DNA of 31,337 nt, taken from assembly GCA_037132275.1 (NCBI GenBank), contig JBAXPK010000031.1, positions 1 to 31,337 of the forward strand, in the 5' to 3' direction. The DNA comes from JAABPW01 sp037132275 (GTDB lineage: Bacteria; Verrucomicrobiota; Kiritimatiellia; CAIKKV01; CAITUY01). Below, one piece after another: positions 7,563-15,737 of this stretch; position 1 is the stretch's first letter; the number at the start of each line of letters is the position of its first letter. Position numbers and translations under genes: made by a program. The notes below the pieces were generated by a model. It ran no database searches. It was not told the DNA's origin and was given only the letters and a program-made list of their open reading frames with translations.

Positions 7563-8410
7563 AAACGCTCATCGAAGTGCTGCAGTCTGGCACCGCCTAT
7601 CTGGCCGGCCGTGGCGTGGAGAGTGCGCGATTGGTGATGGAACAGTTGATGAGCCATATTCTGGATTGTCCACGACTCCAACTCTATATCCGCTTTGAGT
7701 CCGTGGTGCCTGAATCCCATCTGGTCTCCCTGCGCGACGGAATTAAACGCCTCGGGTCGGGAGAACCACTGCAATATGTTGTGGGTGACACCGAGTTCAT
7801 GGGGCACCGCTTTAAAACCGATGCAAGGGCCCTGATTCCCCGTCCTGATACAGAAAGCCTGGTGATCCGAGTGTTGGAGTGTGCCCCCCTGTGGGTTATG
7901 GACAACCCTGTCATTGCCGATATCGGCACGGGTAGTGGATGCGTGGCTATCAGTTTGGCATTGGTCAAATCCGAAGCCCGCTACAGGGCCGTGGATGCCC
8001 GGGAGGCTGCCCTTGAGTTGGCCAGAGAGAACGCGGCCATGAATGGCGTGGCACCGTTGATGGAGTTTCGGTGCGGAAATTTGCTGGAAGGATTTGAGCC
8101 GGAGTCGCTCCATGCCGTGGTGGCCAACCTGCCTTATATCCCGACGGTTGAATGCCAGCAGTTGCCGCGCCACATCCGAGATTATGAGCCCCTGTCAGCC
8201 CTGGATGGGGGGGCGGATGGATTGGACTTTATCCGGCAACTCGCCGTGCAAGCGTTTCGCGTGTTGCGGCCCGGCGGCTGGTTATTTCTGGAAATAGGTT
8301 TTGACCAGGGAGCCCTTGTTGTGGAATGGTTAGAGAACCACCAGTTTACCGACATTCGCATTCACAAGGATCTTGGGAATCGTGATCGTGTCGTGGTAGC
8401 AAGTCGATGA
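7559..8410 (+). CDS. prmC: Release factor glutamine N5-methyltransferase
   Basis: Methylates the glutamine of the GGQ motif in release factors using S-adenosylmethionine. The 283 residues comprise an N-terminal helical substrate-binding part (about 1-85), then 'ALIPRPDTE', the SAM-binding 'VIADIGTGSGCVAISLA' (about 118-134) and the amide-binding tetrad at 190-193. That tetrad reads NLPY rather than the usual NPPY; the change is conservative, since the flanking 'YEPLSALDGGADGLDF' is intact. It starts in the last four bases of prfA. PrmC rather than an RNA or DNA methylase is supported by this linkage and by the N-terminal domain. Confidence 0.95.
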   Translation: MKTLIEVLQSGTAYLAGRGVESARLVMEQLMSHILDCPRLQLYIRFESVVPESHLVSLRDGIKRLGSGEPLQYVVGDTEFMGHRFKTDARALIPRPDTESLVIRVLECAPLWVMDNPVIADIGTGSGCVAISLALVKSEARYRAVDAREAALELARENAAMNGVAPLMEFRCGNLLEGFEPESLHAVVANLPYIPTVECQQLPRHIRDYEPLSALDGGADGLDFIRQLAVQAFRVLRPGGWLFLEIGFDQGALVVEWLENHQFTDIRIHKDLGNRDRVVVASR

Positions 8411-8420
8411 GGAGATGCAT

Positions 8421-8930
8421 ATGAATTTTCTCGAATTGGCCAAGAAAAGGTTTAGTGTCCGCGCGTACGATACGAAGCCTGTTCCCGAAGATACCCTCGA
8501 CATGATTCTGGAGGCGGGACGTATGGCGCCGTCAGCCGCCAATCGGCAGCCCTGTCATTTAATTGTTGTGCGAAATGAAGAACAACGTCGGAAGTTGGGG
8601 GTCGCCTATGCGCGGGACTGGTTCTGGAAAGCGCCGGTTATTGTCGTTGTCTGCGTCGAATCCGCACGGGCCTGGGTCAGGTCGGACCACAAGAGCTATG
8701 CGGATGTGGACGGGGCCATTGTCATGGATCATATGACCCTTTGCGCGGCTGAACTCGGACTTGGCACCTGTTGGATTGGCGCCTTTGATCCTGGCAGGGT
8801 GCGCGGCATCCTTAATATTCCTGAGAATATTGATCCCCTGGCTATGATGCCGCTTGGGTATCCGGCTGAGCCGGTACGGGCCAAAAGCAGGAAGCCGCGC
8901 AGTGAATTGGTTCATCAGGAAAACTGGTAG
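8421..8930 (+). CDS. Nitroreductase family protein
   Basis: A 169-residue flavoprotein of the FMN-dependent nitroreductase superfamily. The N-terminal 'KKRFSVRAYDTKPVPEDTL' and 'EAGRMAPSAANRQPCHLIV' form the FMN-phosphate and ring-binding region (about residues 8-50), and 'GLGTCWIGAFDP' and 'MMPLGYPAEPVR' form the rest of the flavin site. Such enzymes reduce nitro compounds, quinones or related substrates with NAD(P)H; the natural substrate cannot be told. The second of two close ATGs (8421) is chosen because GGAG at 8411-8414 is six bases ahead; the ATG at 8415 is too close to it. It is 10 bases after prmC and 5 bases before the next gene. Confidence 0.88.
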   Translation: MNFLELAKKRFSVRAYDTKPVPEDTLDMILEAGRMAPSAANRQPCHLIVVRNEEQRRKLGVAYARDWFWKAPVIVVVCVESARAWVRSDHKSYADVDGAIVMDHMTLCAAELGLGTCWIGAFDPGRVRGILNIPENIDPLAMMPLGYPAEPVRAKSRKPRSELVHQENW

Positions 8931-8935
8931 GGAAC

Positions 8936-10234
8936 TTGCGTTCTACTTTATCAACACTGATTCTGATTCTTCTGGCGGCAGTGTTTCTTGCGTTTGCCGC
9001 CGTTGTTGGGGCTCGTTCACGGGATGGCATTCCCAGTTCCTTATCCAGGATCATGACATCCGATGCGCCACCTGGTGTCCGTTTTGTCTCCGTCGCCTTG
9101 GGCGGTTTCCGCGGTCTCCTCGCCGATATCCTTTGGGTTCGGGCTGCCAATCTGCAGGAGGCGGGTAAATTTTTTGAGGTCGCCCAGTTAGCGGATTGGA
9201 TCACCCGGCTGGAGCCCCGTTATCCGGAGGTTTGGGCCTATCACGCCTGGAACATGTCTTATAATATCACCGCCGTGGTTTCGGATCCCGCCGATCGATG
9301 GCATTGGATAAAAAATGGAATACGGCTTCTCCGGGATGAGGGCATTCCCTCAACCCCTTCCAGTCCCAGTTTATACTGGGAACTTGGTTGGACTTTCTAT
9401 GACAAAGTGGGGGGGCGCTGGGACGAGGCGACTCCTTTTTACAGAATTAGCTGGGCAGCGGATATTACGCGCCTATTGGGAAGTGGAGTGCCGGATTATT
9501 CGGAAATTGAGCGCCATGAGGCGGTCATACAGGCGCTGGATTCCGTTGGTTTGAAAGTGGATGTCATGAAATCAATGGAAAACACGTATGGTCCCTTGGA
9601 CTGGCGCCTACCGGAAACTCATGCCCTGTACTGGGGGTATCGTGGGCGGGAATTCAAGTCGCCGGATTCAGTCTGGTGTGACCGTCTTGTCTGGATGGCG
9701 CTGACGGAAACCGTGAAAGACGGCACCCTCCTGTATGAGCCGAACCAGCGCCTCTATCAGCGTGGCCCGCAACTCGATGTGGCCGCCAAAGGGGTTCGTC
9801 ATTGTGCGATAGAAAAGCCATCCCAAGCGCCGCTTTCCTCCATGGCGATGGTTAATTTCCTGCGCGAATCTGCATTAACTCTGTATGCCTTTCAGCGTCC
9901 GATCGAAGCCGAGGCCGCCTTGGCTGAATTGAAAAATATGTTGGGATCAATGCCGGCATCCATGAGTTTAGACAAGTTTGTCACAGAGGAAATTGATGAA
10001 CGGATGAAGGGAATGGATCTCCTTGGCAGGGAAAAACTGATATTAAATTATTTGGTGCGGAGTGATGTTTGGCGACGGTCGGGAAATCCGGTGTTTTCCG
10101 GTGGATATGATCGTCTGGCGAAACGGTATTGGAACGCTATGGGCAGGGAAGGCGGCGACAACGCCTGGCAGGCGTTACAGGCGAGAGCCCATGAACGGGC
10201 TCTTGCCGAAAATCCGATAGCCGTCAAACCCTGA
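8936..10234 (+). CDS. Membrane-anchored helical-repeat protein of unknown function
   Basis: A 432-residue protein that I do not recognise as an enzyme. One hydrophobic segment at about residues 5-25 ('LSTLILILLAAVFLAFAA') serves as a signal anchor. It is followed by 'VALGGFRGLLADILWVRAANLQEAG' (split here at residues about 54-78), 'FFEVAQLADWITRLEP' and 'VWAYHAWNMSYNIT', helix pairs reminiscent of tetratricopeptide repeats, with many Trp and Tyr residues. Similar proteins occur, as far as I recall, in Lentisphaerae and Verrucomicrobia. The start is TTG at 8936, with AGGGA just upstream and the nitroreductase stop five bases before. It converges on the RlmI gene with 17 bases between. Probably periplasmic-facing scaffold; no function can be stated. 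Confidence 0.75.
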   Translation: MRSTLSTLILILLAAVFLAFAAVVGARSRDGIPSSLSRIMTSDAPPGVRFVSVALGGFRGLLADILWVRAANLQEAGKFFEVAQLADWITRLEPRYPEVWAYHAWNMSYNITAVVSDPADRWHWIKNGIRLLRDEGIPSTPSSPSLYWELGWTFYDKVGGRWDEATPFYRISWAADITRLLGSGVPDYSEIERHEAVIQALDSVGLKVDVMKSMENTYGPLDWRLPETHALYWGYRGREFKSPDSVWCDRLVWMALTETVKDGTLLYEPNQRLYQRGPQLDVAAKGVRHCAIEKPSQAPLSSMAMVNFLRESALTLYAFQRPIEAEAALAELKNMLGSMPASMSLDKFVTEEIDERMKGMDLLGREKLILNYLVRSDVWRRSGNPVFSGGYDRLAKRYWNAMGREGGDNAWQALQARAHERALAENPIAVKP

Positions 10235-10251
10235 AAAGGCCATGAATACCG

Positions 10252-11448
10252 TCAGACTCCGACTACAAAACCCTTGAGATACCCGGATTCAGGGAAACCC
10301 GGTTTGCGAGGGTGATCGGGTGGCTGATCGAGATCCGCCAGAAATTGAGCCGGACGCCGCGCATCGCGGGCTGCGCCTTCAATTACTTTCCCAAAGAGCT
10401 CACGATCCACCAGTCCGCTGCACGAAAAAGAAAACAAGAGCCCCCCCGCATCCAGCAACTGACAGGCCAGCAGGTTAATGTCCTTATAGGCCCGCAAGCC
10501 TTTTTGCATTTTCGCCTTCCCATTAACCAGTTTTGGGGGATCCAGGATGATCAGGTCAAACCGGGCCTTGTCTTCCCGCAGCCCGCGGAGCAACTCAAAG
10601 GCATCGCCGACACGGTAGGTTCGCTTGGCGGGATCGCACTCGGGATTGAGCGCCAACTGTCGGTCGGCGAGTTCCTGTGCCGAGGTGGAGGAATCGAGTG
10701 AGAGTACGCTGGCCGCCCCGGCCTGCAGGGCGGAGGCGCCAAATGAATCCGAATAGGCAAATACATTCAGAACCCTGGGCCTGCCCAGTTGCCCGACCCA
10801 ATGGCGTAGTGTCTGCCTGTTGGATCGTTGGTCTAGGTAAAATCCGGTCTTATGGCCATTTTCAACATCCGCGAGAAACCGCATCCCGCCTTCATTGAAT
10901 GGGGTGGGGGTGGCGAGTGGAGGGCCATAAAGGAGCATTTTCCGGGGTTCCAGGCCTTCATGACGCCGGACATCCACATCGGATCGTTCCCAGATCGTTT
11001 TGGGGTGCAGCAATTTTTTCAAACTCTCTATCAGCACCTCCCGGCGGGCTTCCCAGGGAGCCGTCAGAAGCTGAATGACCAGGACGTCGGCGTAACGATC
11101 CACGATCAGGCCGGGAAGCCCGTCGCTTTCTGAAAAAACGAGTCGGGCGGCAGTATCCAATCCCCAGGGGAGCCAGCGCTGCCGACGCTCTAAAGCCACC
11201 TCAAGTCGATGATGAATTCCGGTCGCATCAAGGTGATCATTCTCGCATGTGGAAAAAATTCGGGCCCTGATTTCAGAGCTGGGATGGACGGTGCCACGAC
11301 CGATAAAGGAACCATTTGAGGCGATGATATTAGCCTCATCAAGGTCACGGTTCCCGGCCATTCGGGAGATGGCTCCCGACATGATCCATGGATGCCCGCG
11401 GATAATGGGAAACTCGCGTCCAGGTTTCAAATGGAGTTCAAGTGTCAT
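10252..11448 (-). CDS. rlmI: Class I SAM-dependent rRNA (cytosine-C5) methyltransferase, RlmI type
   Basis: A 398-residue protein. The N-terminal PUA RNA-binding domain (about 1-75) has the typical 'IIRGHPWIMSGAI'; a linking part with 'GLPGLIVDRYADVLVIQ' follows; the Rossmann methyltransferase domain carries 'VLNVFAYSDSFGASALQAGA' and 'FDLIILDPPKL', with a late Cys in 'LFSFSCSG' that fits the nucleophile of C5-cytosine methylases. In E. coli RlmI modifies C1962 of 23S rRNA; the exact target here is inferred. It starts 6 bases after the galactokinase-like gene and is probably transcribed with it. Members of this group (RlmI, RlmK C-half, YccW-like) are hard to separate without alignment. Confidence 0.85.
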   Translation of the reverse strand: MTLELHLKPGREFPIIRGHPWIMSGAISRMAGNRDLDEANIIASNGSFIGRGTVHPSSEIRARIFSTCENDHLDATGIHHRLEVALERRQRWLPWGLDTAARLVFSESDGLPGLIVDRYADVLVIQLLTAPWEARREVLIESLKKLLHPKTIWERSDVDVRRHEGLEPRKMLLYGPPLATPTPFNEGGMRFLADVENGHKTGFYLDQRSNRQTLRHWVGQLGRPRVLNVFAYSDSFGASALQAGAASVLSLDSSTSAQELADRQLALNPECDPAKRTYRVGDAFELLRGLREDKARFDLIILDPPKLVNGKAKMQKGLRAYKDINLLACQLLDAGGLLFSFSCSGLVDRELFGKVIEGAARDARRPAQFLADLDQPPDHPRKPGFPESGYLKGFVVGV

Positions 11449-11454
11449 AAGGGT

Positions 11455-12699
11455 TCATCCGGGTAGAGGAAAGACGGTTACGCCGTCCACGATTTTGAGA
11501 GTATGCACGGCATAGTTAACCGCCATGGAGGGATAGCTTCGTGGATATCCGGTATCCACGGCCTTTTGTAGCGCCTTGACGCTGCCAGCCGCCACGATGG
11601 CGCCAGAGGCGCCCTTGTCGCCGCCGCCCAGCATCCGCTCTCCGTAGACACCGGGAACCGTCCTGGCTAGATCACACATGGTTTCCAGTTCCGGGCCTGA
11701 TATTTTGTACTGATCGCGCAGCCCGATTCCATCCGCGCGAAAAATGGCGCCGACGGTAGCGATATCGCCACTGCGCCACGCCTTGAGCATTTTATGGAAT
11801 CGTTTCTGGGCATGATAGATGTAGGCAAGCCGGTCGCAATGAGCCGGATGACTTTTGCCATAAGCTGACATGATTTTCTGGTACAGCGATTCATCGCGGA
11901 CGTCGGCCAGTTTCTTAAAACCGAATTTTAACCCGGCGAGGGTTGCGAACTCGTCGCATTCCTTCCGGCGCACTTTGTAAGATGATTTCTCAAGACCGGG
12001 TCGCACGGTGCCCGTGTCCAGGCTTACAATCCGGAAATCGGGGGCCTTGCGGCCAATGGGAATGTAGGTGATGGATCGGGTCTGAGGGTTATAGTGTGTG
12101 CCCATACCGGACCGGGCGAAGTAGATCATGATCTGGTCAAGCTGGCCGCAGGGAGAGCCAATGTAGTCGTTTTCCACCGCTTGGGCCAAGTCAATGATCT
12201 GCATCTTGTTCCTGCCGAGCTTCAAGGCATTAACCTCCATCATCGTGAGCAGGAGGTTGAGAGTGAGCGAGGCCGAGCGTGACATGCCGCCACCGGGAAT
12301 GTTGCCGATCAGCACGGCATCGAAGCCGGTTTTGAGTTCAAATCCAGCCTTTCGGAGGATATGGTCACAGCCGAAGGGGAAACGAGCCCAGGTGTCGGCG
12401 ATGGAGGGGTGACGCGGCGCCGGGATACTTCCGGAACGAAATTCCACCACACCGTCGTCTGGAAAATTGTTGCTGAATAGACGTATCCGGTCGGTGCCGT
12501 TGGGCTTGAAGGCCATCCAGATGAACCGGTCCGTCCCGACCCCGAACAACTCGGTGCCGTTGTAATCCCCGTGTTCCACTCCCAGACAAAAGCGGGACGA
12601 GGTACGGCGTATATTTCCGCCTTGGATGGCAAGCCCCTTCTGTTTGGCAATTCGGAGGAGTTCATTCATGGCGGGCAGATCATTTTGGCCTGGTTTCAT
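11455..12699 (-). CDS. GHMP-family sugar kinase, galactokinase-like
   Basis: A 414-residue kinase of the galactokinase branch. The sugar-binding signature reads 'LGVEHGDYNG' (E42, H43, D45) instead of the canonical GEHTDYNGG; the ATP loop is 'GNIPGGGMSRSASL' (132-145); the 'GSPCGQLDQ' box (181-189) supplies the catalytic Asp, D188; and the third GHMP motif is 'MLGGGDKGASG'. All catalytic pieces are present, so it should phosphorylate a sugar at C1, but the altered signature leaves galactose or another sugar open. No galT, galE or transporter lies nearby; it stands between a response regulator (17 bases upstream) and rlmI. The ATG at 12697-12699 has no clear ribosome site. Confidence 0.85.
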   Translation of the reverse strand: MKPGQNDLPAMNELLRIAKQKGLAIQGGNIRRTSSRFCLGVEHGDYNGTELFGVGTDRFIWMAFKPNGTDRIRLFSNNFPDDGVVEFRSGSIPAPRHPSIADTWARFPFGCDHILRKAGFELKTGFDAVLIGNIPGGGMSRSASLTLNLLLTMMEVNALKLGRNKMQIIDLAQAVENDYIGSPCGQLDQIMIYFARSGMGTHYNPQTRSITYIPIGRKAPDFRIVSLDTGTVRPGLEKSSYKVRRKECDEFATLAGLKFGFKKLADVRDESLYQKIMSAYGKSHPAHCDRLAYIYHAQKRFHKMLKAWRSGDIATVGAIFRADGIGLRDQYKISGPELETMCDLARTVPGVYGERMLGGGDKGASGAIVAAGSVKALQKAVDTGYPRSYPSMAVNYAVHTLKIVDGVTVFPLPG

Positions 12700-12716
12700 A
12701 GTGATGAGGGGAGATG

Positions 12717-13367
12717 TTAGATTGAGGAAAGTCCCTCGCGGACAGCATACTTGGTAAGTCCCGCGATATTGTTAATATGAAGTTTGGACATAATATGTTC
12801 GCGATGTGTAGAGACTGTCTTATTCGCCACACCTAGTTTTGAGCCGATCGCGTGACTATCGTAGCCGTCCGCGATCAAGGTCAATACCTGACGTTCCCGA
12901 CTGCTTAGTTTGGCGAGGGGCACGTCGCATTCGGGAGAGGGAATATCATGGGAGGCTGAATCCTCAGGCCGCATTTCCAAGCCCTCTGAAATATATGATT
13001 TTCCCTTCGCCACGGTCCGGATCGCCTTGATGAGTTCCTGGGCTTTACTGGTTTTCAGGATGTAGGCAGCTGCCCCGGCGCGCAGCATGGCTAACACAAA
13101 CCGGGGATGGGAATGCATCGAAAGGGCGATAATCCGGGTGTCCGGAAGCTGCTTCAAGATCTGGCGTGTAGCCTCCACGCCATTAAGGTTTGGCATCGTC
13201 ATATCCATGACCACGATGTCAGGTTTTAGGGAGAGAACGGTCGTTACCGCTATTTCGCCATCGGAGACATCGGCGATGACCTCAAATTGCGAATCGCTTT
13301 CGAGCAGTGCCCGAAAACTTTCCCGTACAATTTTGTGATCGTCAGCAATGACTATACGAAGCGCCAT
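12717..13367 (-). CDS. NarL/FixJ-type response regulator
   Basis: A 216-residue two-domain regulator. The receiver domain (about 1-122) has the acidic pair D9-D10 in 'IVIADDHKIV', the phosphorylatable D55 in 'DIVVMDMTMPN', and the conserved Lys in 'AYILKTS'. A LuxR-type helix-turn-helix follows ('LSSRERQVLTLIADGYDSHAIGSKLG' in two parts at about 155-180, then 'KTVSTHREHIMSKL'). The ATG at 13365-13367 gives the standard receiver N-terminus and is preceded by GAGAGGGG; a TTG 18 bases upstream is an alternative. No sensor kinase gene lies in this window, so it is an orphan here. The 17-base gap to the kinase gene suggests co-transcription. Confidence 0.92.
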   Translation of the reverse strand: MALRIVIADDHKIVRESFRALLESDSQFEVIADVSDGEIAVTTVLSLKPDIVVMDMTMPNLNGVEATRQILKQLPDTRIIALSMHSHPRFVLAMLRAGAAAYILKTSKAQELIKAIRTVAKGKSYISEGLEMRPEDSASHDIPSPECDVPLAKLSSRERQVLTLIADGYDSHAIGSKLGVANKTVSTHREHIMSKLHINNIAGLTKYAVREGLSSI

Positions 13368-13489
13368 CCTGCCCCTCTCAACCAAGACGTCTTGAAAAAA
13401 CGGTTTTGTTTTAATGGGAAAGTGATAAAATCGCCAGCTTTATGTTGTTTGCCATAAACTGAAATGGGCGTTTATTTCGAGTGTAATAC

Positions 13490-14530
13490 ATGAGTGCTGC
13501 GCAGGCAAAATTACTTGTAACAAGTTGGAGCACAATTCGTTACGAATTACTAAATACGCGAATTTGTGACCTGAAACTGACCATTAAAAGTTCACCCATG
13601 GAGGTTATGATCCGGCAGGTGAAACGGGAGCTTGAAACCAAGGGAATCAAGTTCATGCCTGATTTTTACCTGACTGATTGTTGGGGGTGTCCTGACGAGG
13701 TTCCGGCGGTTGGAGTACCCTTTTACCTGACCGACAGGCGTTTGGCCCGGATTGAGGAAGAGCAGACGGGTGAGATCGAGGATACCCGGACCACCCTGAT
13801 GTATTTGCGCCATGAAGTGGGCCACGCGCTGAACTATGCCTACCGGTTATGGGAATGGCCGGGATGGACCGATGTGTTTGGAAAATTCTCAAAACCGTAT
13901 CGTGATGTCTTTCTGCCAGATCCCTCCAGTCGGGATTTTGTTCGGCATCTCGTTCACAGTCAGTATGGCCGGAACTATGCCCAAAAGCATCCGGATGAAG
14001 ATTTTGCGGAGACCTTTGCCATCTGGCTGACCCCGCGCTCAGGGTGGCGCCGGAAATATCGGTTTTGGCCCGCATTGCGGAAACTGGTATTTGTTTCAAA
14101 GTTGATGCGAAGTCTGAAGAGCCGCGCAGCCCCAGAGGTAGCCACAGGGCCGTTGGTAAATCCGGTGACCGGGATGACTATGCTTTTGGCCGAACATTAC
14201 GGTCAGCGGGCCGAGCGATATCGCGAGGCCGCACAGGGGTACGTGGACGACAAACTTCGGCAGGTTTTTCCGAAGGTCAGGGCGGAAGCCCAAATTCCGG
14301 CTTGTCTGTTTATCAGGCAGCATCTCAACAGGTTGGCCGCCAGCATCAGTGTTTGGTCAGGGCTGGAGGCTGGGGAAGTGACGACGATTCTCGAGAAGTT
14401 GGAGGATCGGGCAAAGTTCTTGAACTTGAGAATGCCCCGTCGCAAAGGGAATGAAAAGCTCATGGAAATCACCTCCCTTGCCACGTCCTTGGCGAAGGAC
14501 TTTGCCTACACCGGCCGATTTACAGGGTAA
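13490..14530 (+). CDS. Putative zinc-binding metallopeptidase (Peptidase_Mx-like)
   Basis: A 346-residue protein with the zinc motif HEVGH at 108-112 and a downstream acidic block 'HPDEDFAETFAIWLTPRSG' (167-185) in which D171 or E174 is the likely third ligand. 'FYLTDCWGCPDEVPAVGVPFYL' (split at about 59-80) and 'YRFWPALRKL' match what I recall of the putative zinc-binding metallopeptidase family often annotated as Peptidase_Mx. No signal peptide is apparent. The ATG at 13490 includes the strand 'ICDLKLTIK' that the family has before its first helix, so the start is kept although no ribosome site is clear; ATG 13598 would remove it. It converges on an ATP-grasp ligase gene with 16 bases between, a pairing that may be functional. 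Substrate unknown. Confidence 0.75.
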   Translation: MSAAQAKLLVTSWSTIRYELLNTRICDLKLTIKSSPMEVMIRQVKRELETKGIKFMPDFYLTDCWGCPDEVPAVGVPFYLTDRRLARIEEEQTGEIEDTRTTLMYLRHEVGHALNYAYRLWEWPGWTDVFGKFSKPYRDVFLPDPSSRDFVRHLVHSQYGRNYAQKHPDEDFAETFAIWLTPRSGWRRKYRFWPALRKLVFVSKLMRSLKSRAAPEVATGPLVNPVTGMTMLLAEHYGQRAERYREAAQGYVDDKLRQVFPKVRAEAQIPACLFIRQHLNRLAASISVWSGLEAGEVTTILEKLEDRAKFLNLRMPRRKGNEKLMEITSLATSLAKDFAYTGRFTG

Positions 14531-14546
14531 TGGACGTCCCGTGCGA

Positions 14547-15593
14547 TTATATCATCGGGATGCCGACATCAAACGAGGGGCCTTCCATGGCAGTTTTGAC
14601 GATATTCTGTAACAAATGAGGATAGTCAATATTGGCTTTCTCGGCGGAACGGGCTAGCGCCACGCTCTCATCCAGGGATGGATTGCAGTTTACTTCAAGG
14701 ACTCGCGGCTGTCCGACTTCATCAAGCCGGATATCCACCCGCCCGTAGCCCCAGCCGCCTACGGCACGAAATGCCCGCAGGGCGATGGCGCTGATCTCCC
14801 GAGCCAGATAGGGTTCCACCTCTGCAGGACAGATCACCGACGTTTTCTGGTATTCCACGCTGTCTTCCATCCATTTGGCGGCGTAGGACATGATTTGTGG
14901 AATCTCCTTGGGCAGTCTCGTGTAATCCACTTCAGCCAATGGAAGTACCGTTAATTTTCTTCCACCCAGAATACCGACATTAAATTCACGTCCCGGCAGA
15001 AAATGCTGGGCGAGGGCCGGCTGATGATAGTGCTGGAGAATCTCGCGCACCTTGGCCTTCAGTGCCGTTTTGGTGGAAACCACTGAATCACGGGATAATC
15101 CGATACCAGCATGTTCACGGCTGGGTTGGACAATGATCGGGAAATTCCATTTACACCGGTCCACATCGCCAATACGCTCGAGGATCTCCGTTTTCGGTGG
15201 CATCGGGATGCCTGCGCCCTGAAGCAAACTTGCGGACATGTACTTATAACGGCTTAATCCCAGGGCAAGGGCAGGGGAGCCGGTCATGGGAAACCCCATC
15301 ATCTGAACCAGCGCGGCGACGCGCATCTCATACAGAGCGCCATGAACGACGTCGTCATACTGATTGAAGACGACATCGGGGCGAAGACGGCGAAGTTTTC
15401 GCTGGAAAACCAGCAAATCGTTGGCGAGCGGAACAATGGTGACTTTATATCCGACTTTGCGGAGAACATGGGCCATGCGCCGTATCATCTTGCGGAGATC
15501 ATCGGTGCTTCCCGTGTCGCCCGGTGTCTCGGGAGAAGCGGAGGCTCCCGCATTGTAAACCAGGGCTACATGGTATCGTGTCGAATGTTTCAT
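14547..15593 (-). CDS. ATP-grasp ligase related to D-alanine--D-alanine ligase
   Basis: A 348-residue ATP-grasp enzyme. The N-terminal third ('HVALVYNAG', 'VFNQYDDVVHGALYE') resembles the D-Ala-D-Ala ligase pre-ATP-grasp fold; 'MTGSPALALGLSRYKYM' is the helix before the ATP domain; 'FPIIVQPSREHAGIGLS' is the phosphate-binding loop; and 'GWGYGRVDIRLDEVGQPRVLEVNCNPSLDE' (in two parts) holds the Mg-binding Asp, Glu and Asn. Such enzymes couple ATP hydrolysis to amide bonds between amino acids or peptides. Departures from Ddl, and no mur genes nearby, make cell-wall D-Ala-D-Ala ligase unlikely. The ATG at 15591-15593 has GGAG nine bases upstream; extension to 15680 would run across a perfect palindrome and lacks a ribosome site. 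Confidence 0.82.
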   Translation of the reverse strand: MKHSTRYHVALVYNAGASASPETPGDTGSTDDLRKMIRRMAHVLRKVGYKVTIVPLANDLLVFQRKLRRLRPDVVFNQYDDVVHGALYEMRVAALVQMMGFPMTGSPALALGLSRYKYMSASLLQGAGIPMPPKTEILERIGDVDRCKWNFPIIVQPSREHAGIGLSRDSVVSTKTALKAKVREILQHYHQPALAQHFLPGREFNVGILGGRKLTVLPLAEVDYTRLPKEIPQIMSYAAKWMEDSVEYQKTSVICPAEVEPYLAREISAIALRAFRAVGGWGYGRVDIRLDEVGQPRVLEVNCNPSLDESVALARSAEKANIDYPHLLQNIVKTAMEGPSFDVGIPMI

Positions 15594-15634
15594 GATCGTA
15601 GTCTCCAACCGCTCAGTATCGTATGTTCCAGTGT

Positions 15635-15650
15635 CTCTACTTAAGTAGAG
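15635..15650. promoter_or_regulatory. Perfect 16-bp palindrome upstream of the ATP-grasp gene
   Basis: CTCTACTTAAGTAGAG is self-complementary over all 16 bases. It lies 42 bases upstream of the ATP-grasp start, roughly where a -35 region would be if TACGAT-like sequence closer to the gene is the -10. No T run follows on either strand, so an operator for a dimeric regulator is more likely than a terminator. Confidence 0.5.
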
Positions 15651-15737
15651 CAATTTAGAGGATGCCCGAGGATAAAGCAACCCCTTCCCCTTAGTGTGAG
15701 CGAATCGCTTGCACCGAATCGCAGATGCGCCCGGCGC

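Noticed and set aside
14537..14561. Hairpin (TCCCG...CGGGA) at the junction of the convergent metallopeptidase and ATP-grasp genes
   Set aside because: Only a five-base clean stem, mostly within coding sequence and without a T run; not strong enough to call a terminator.
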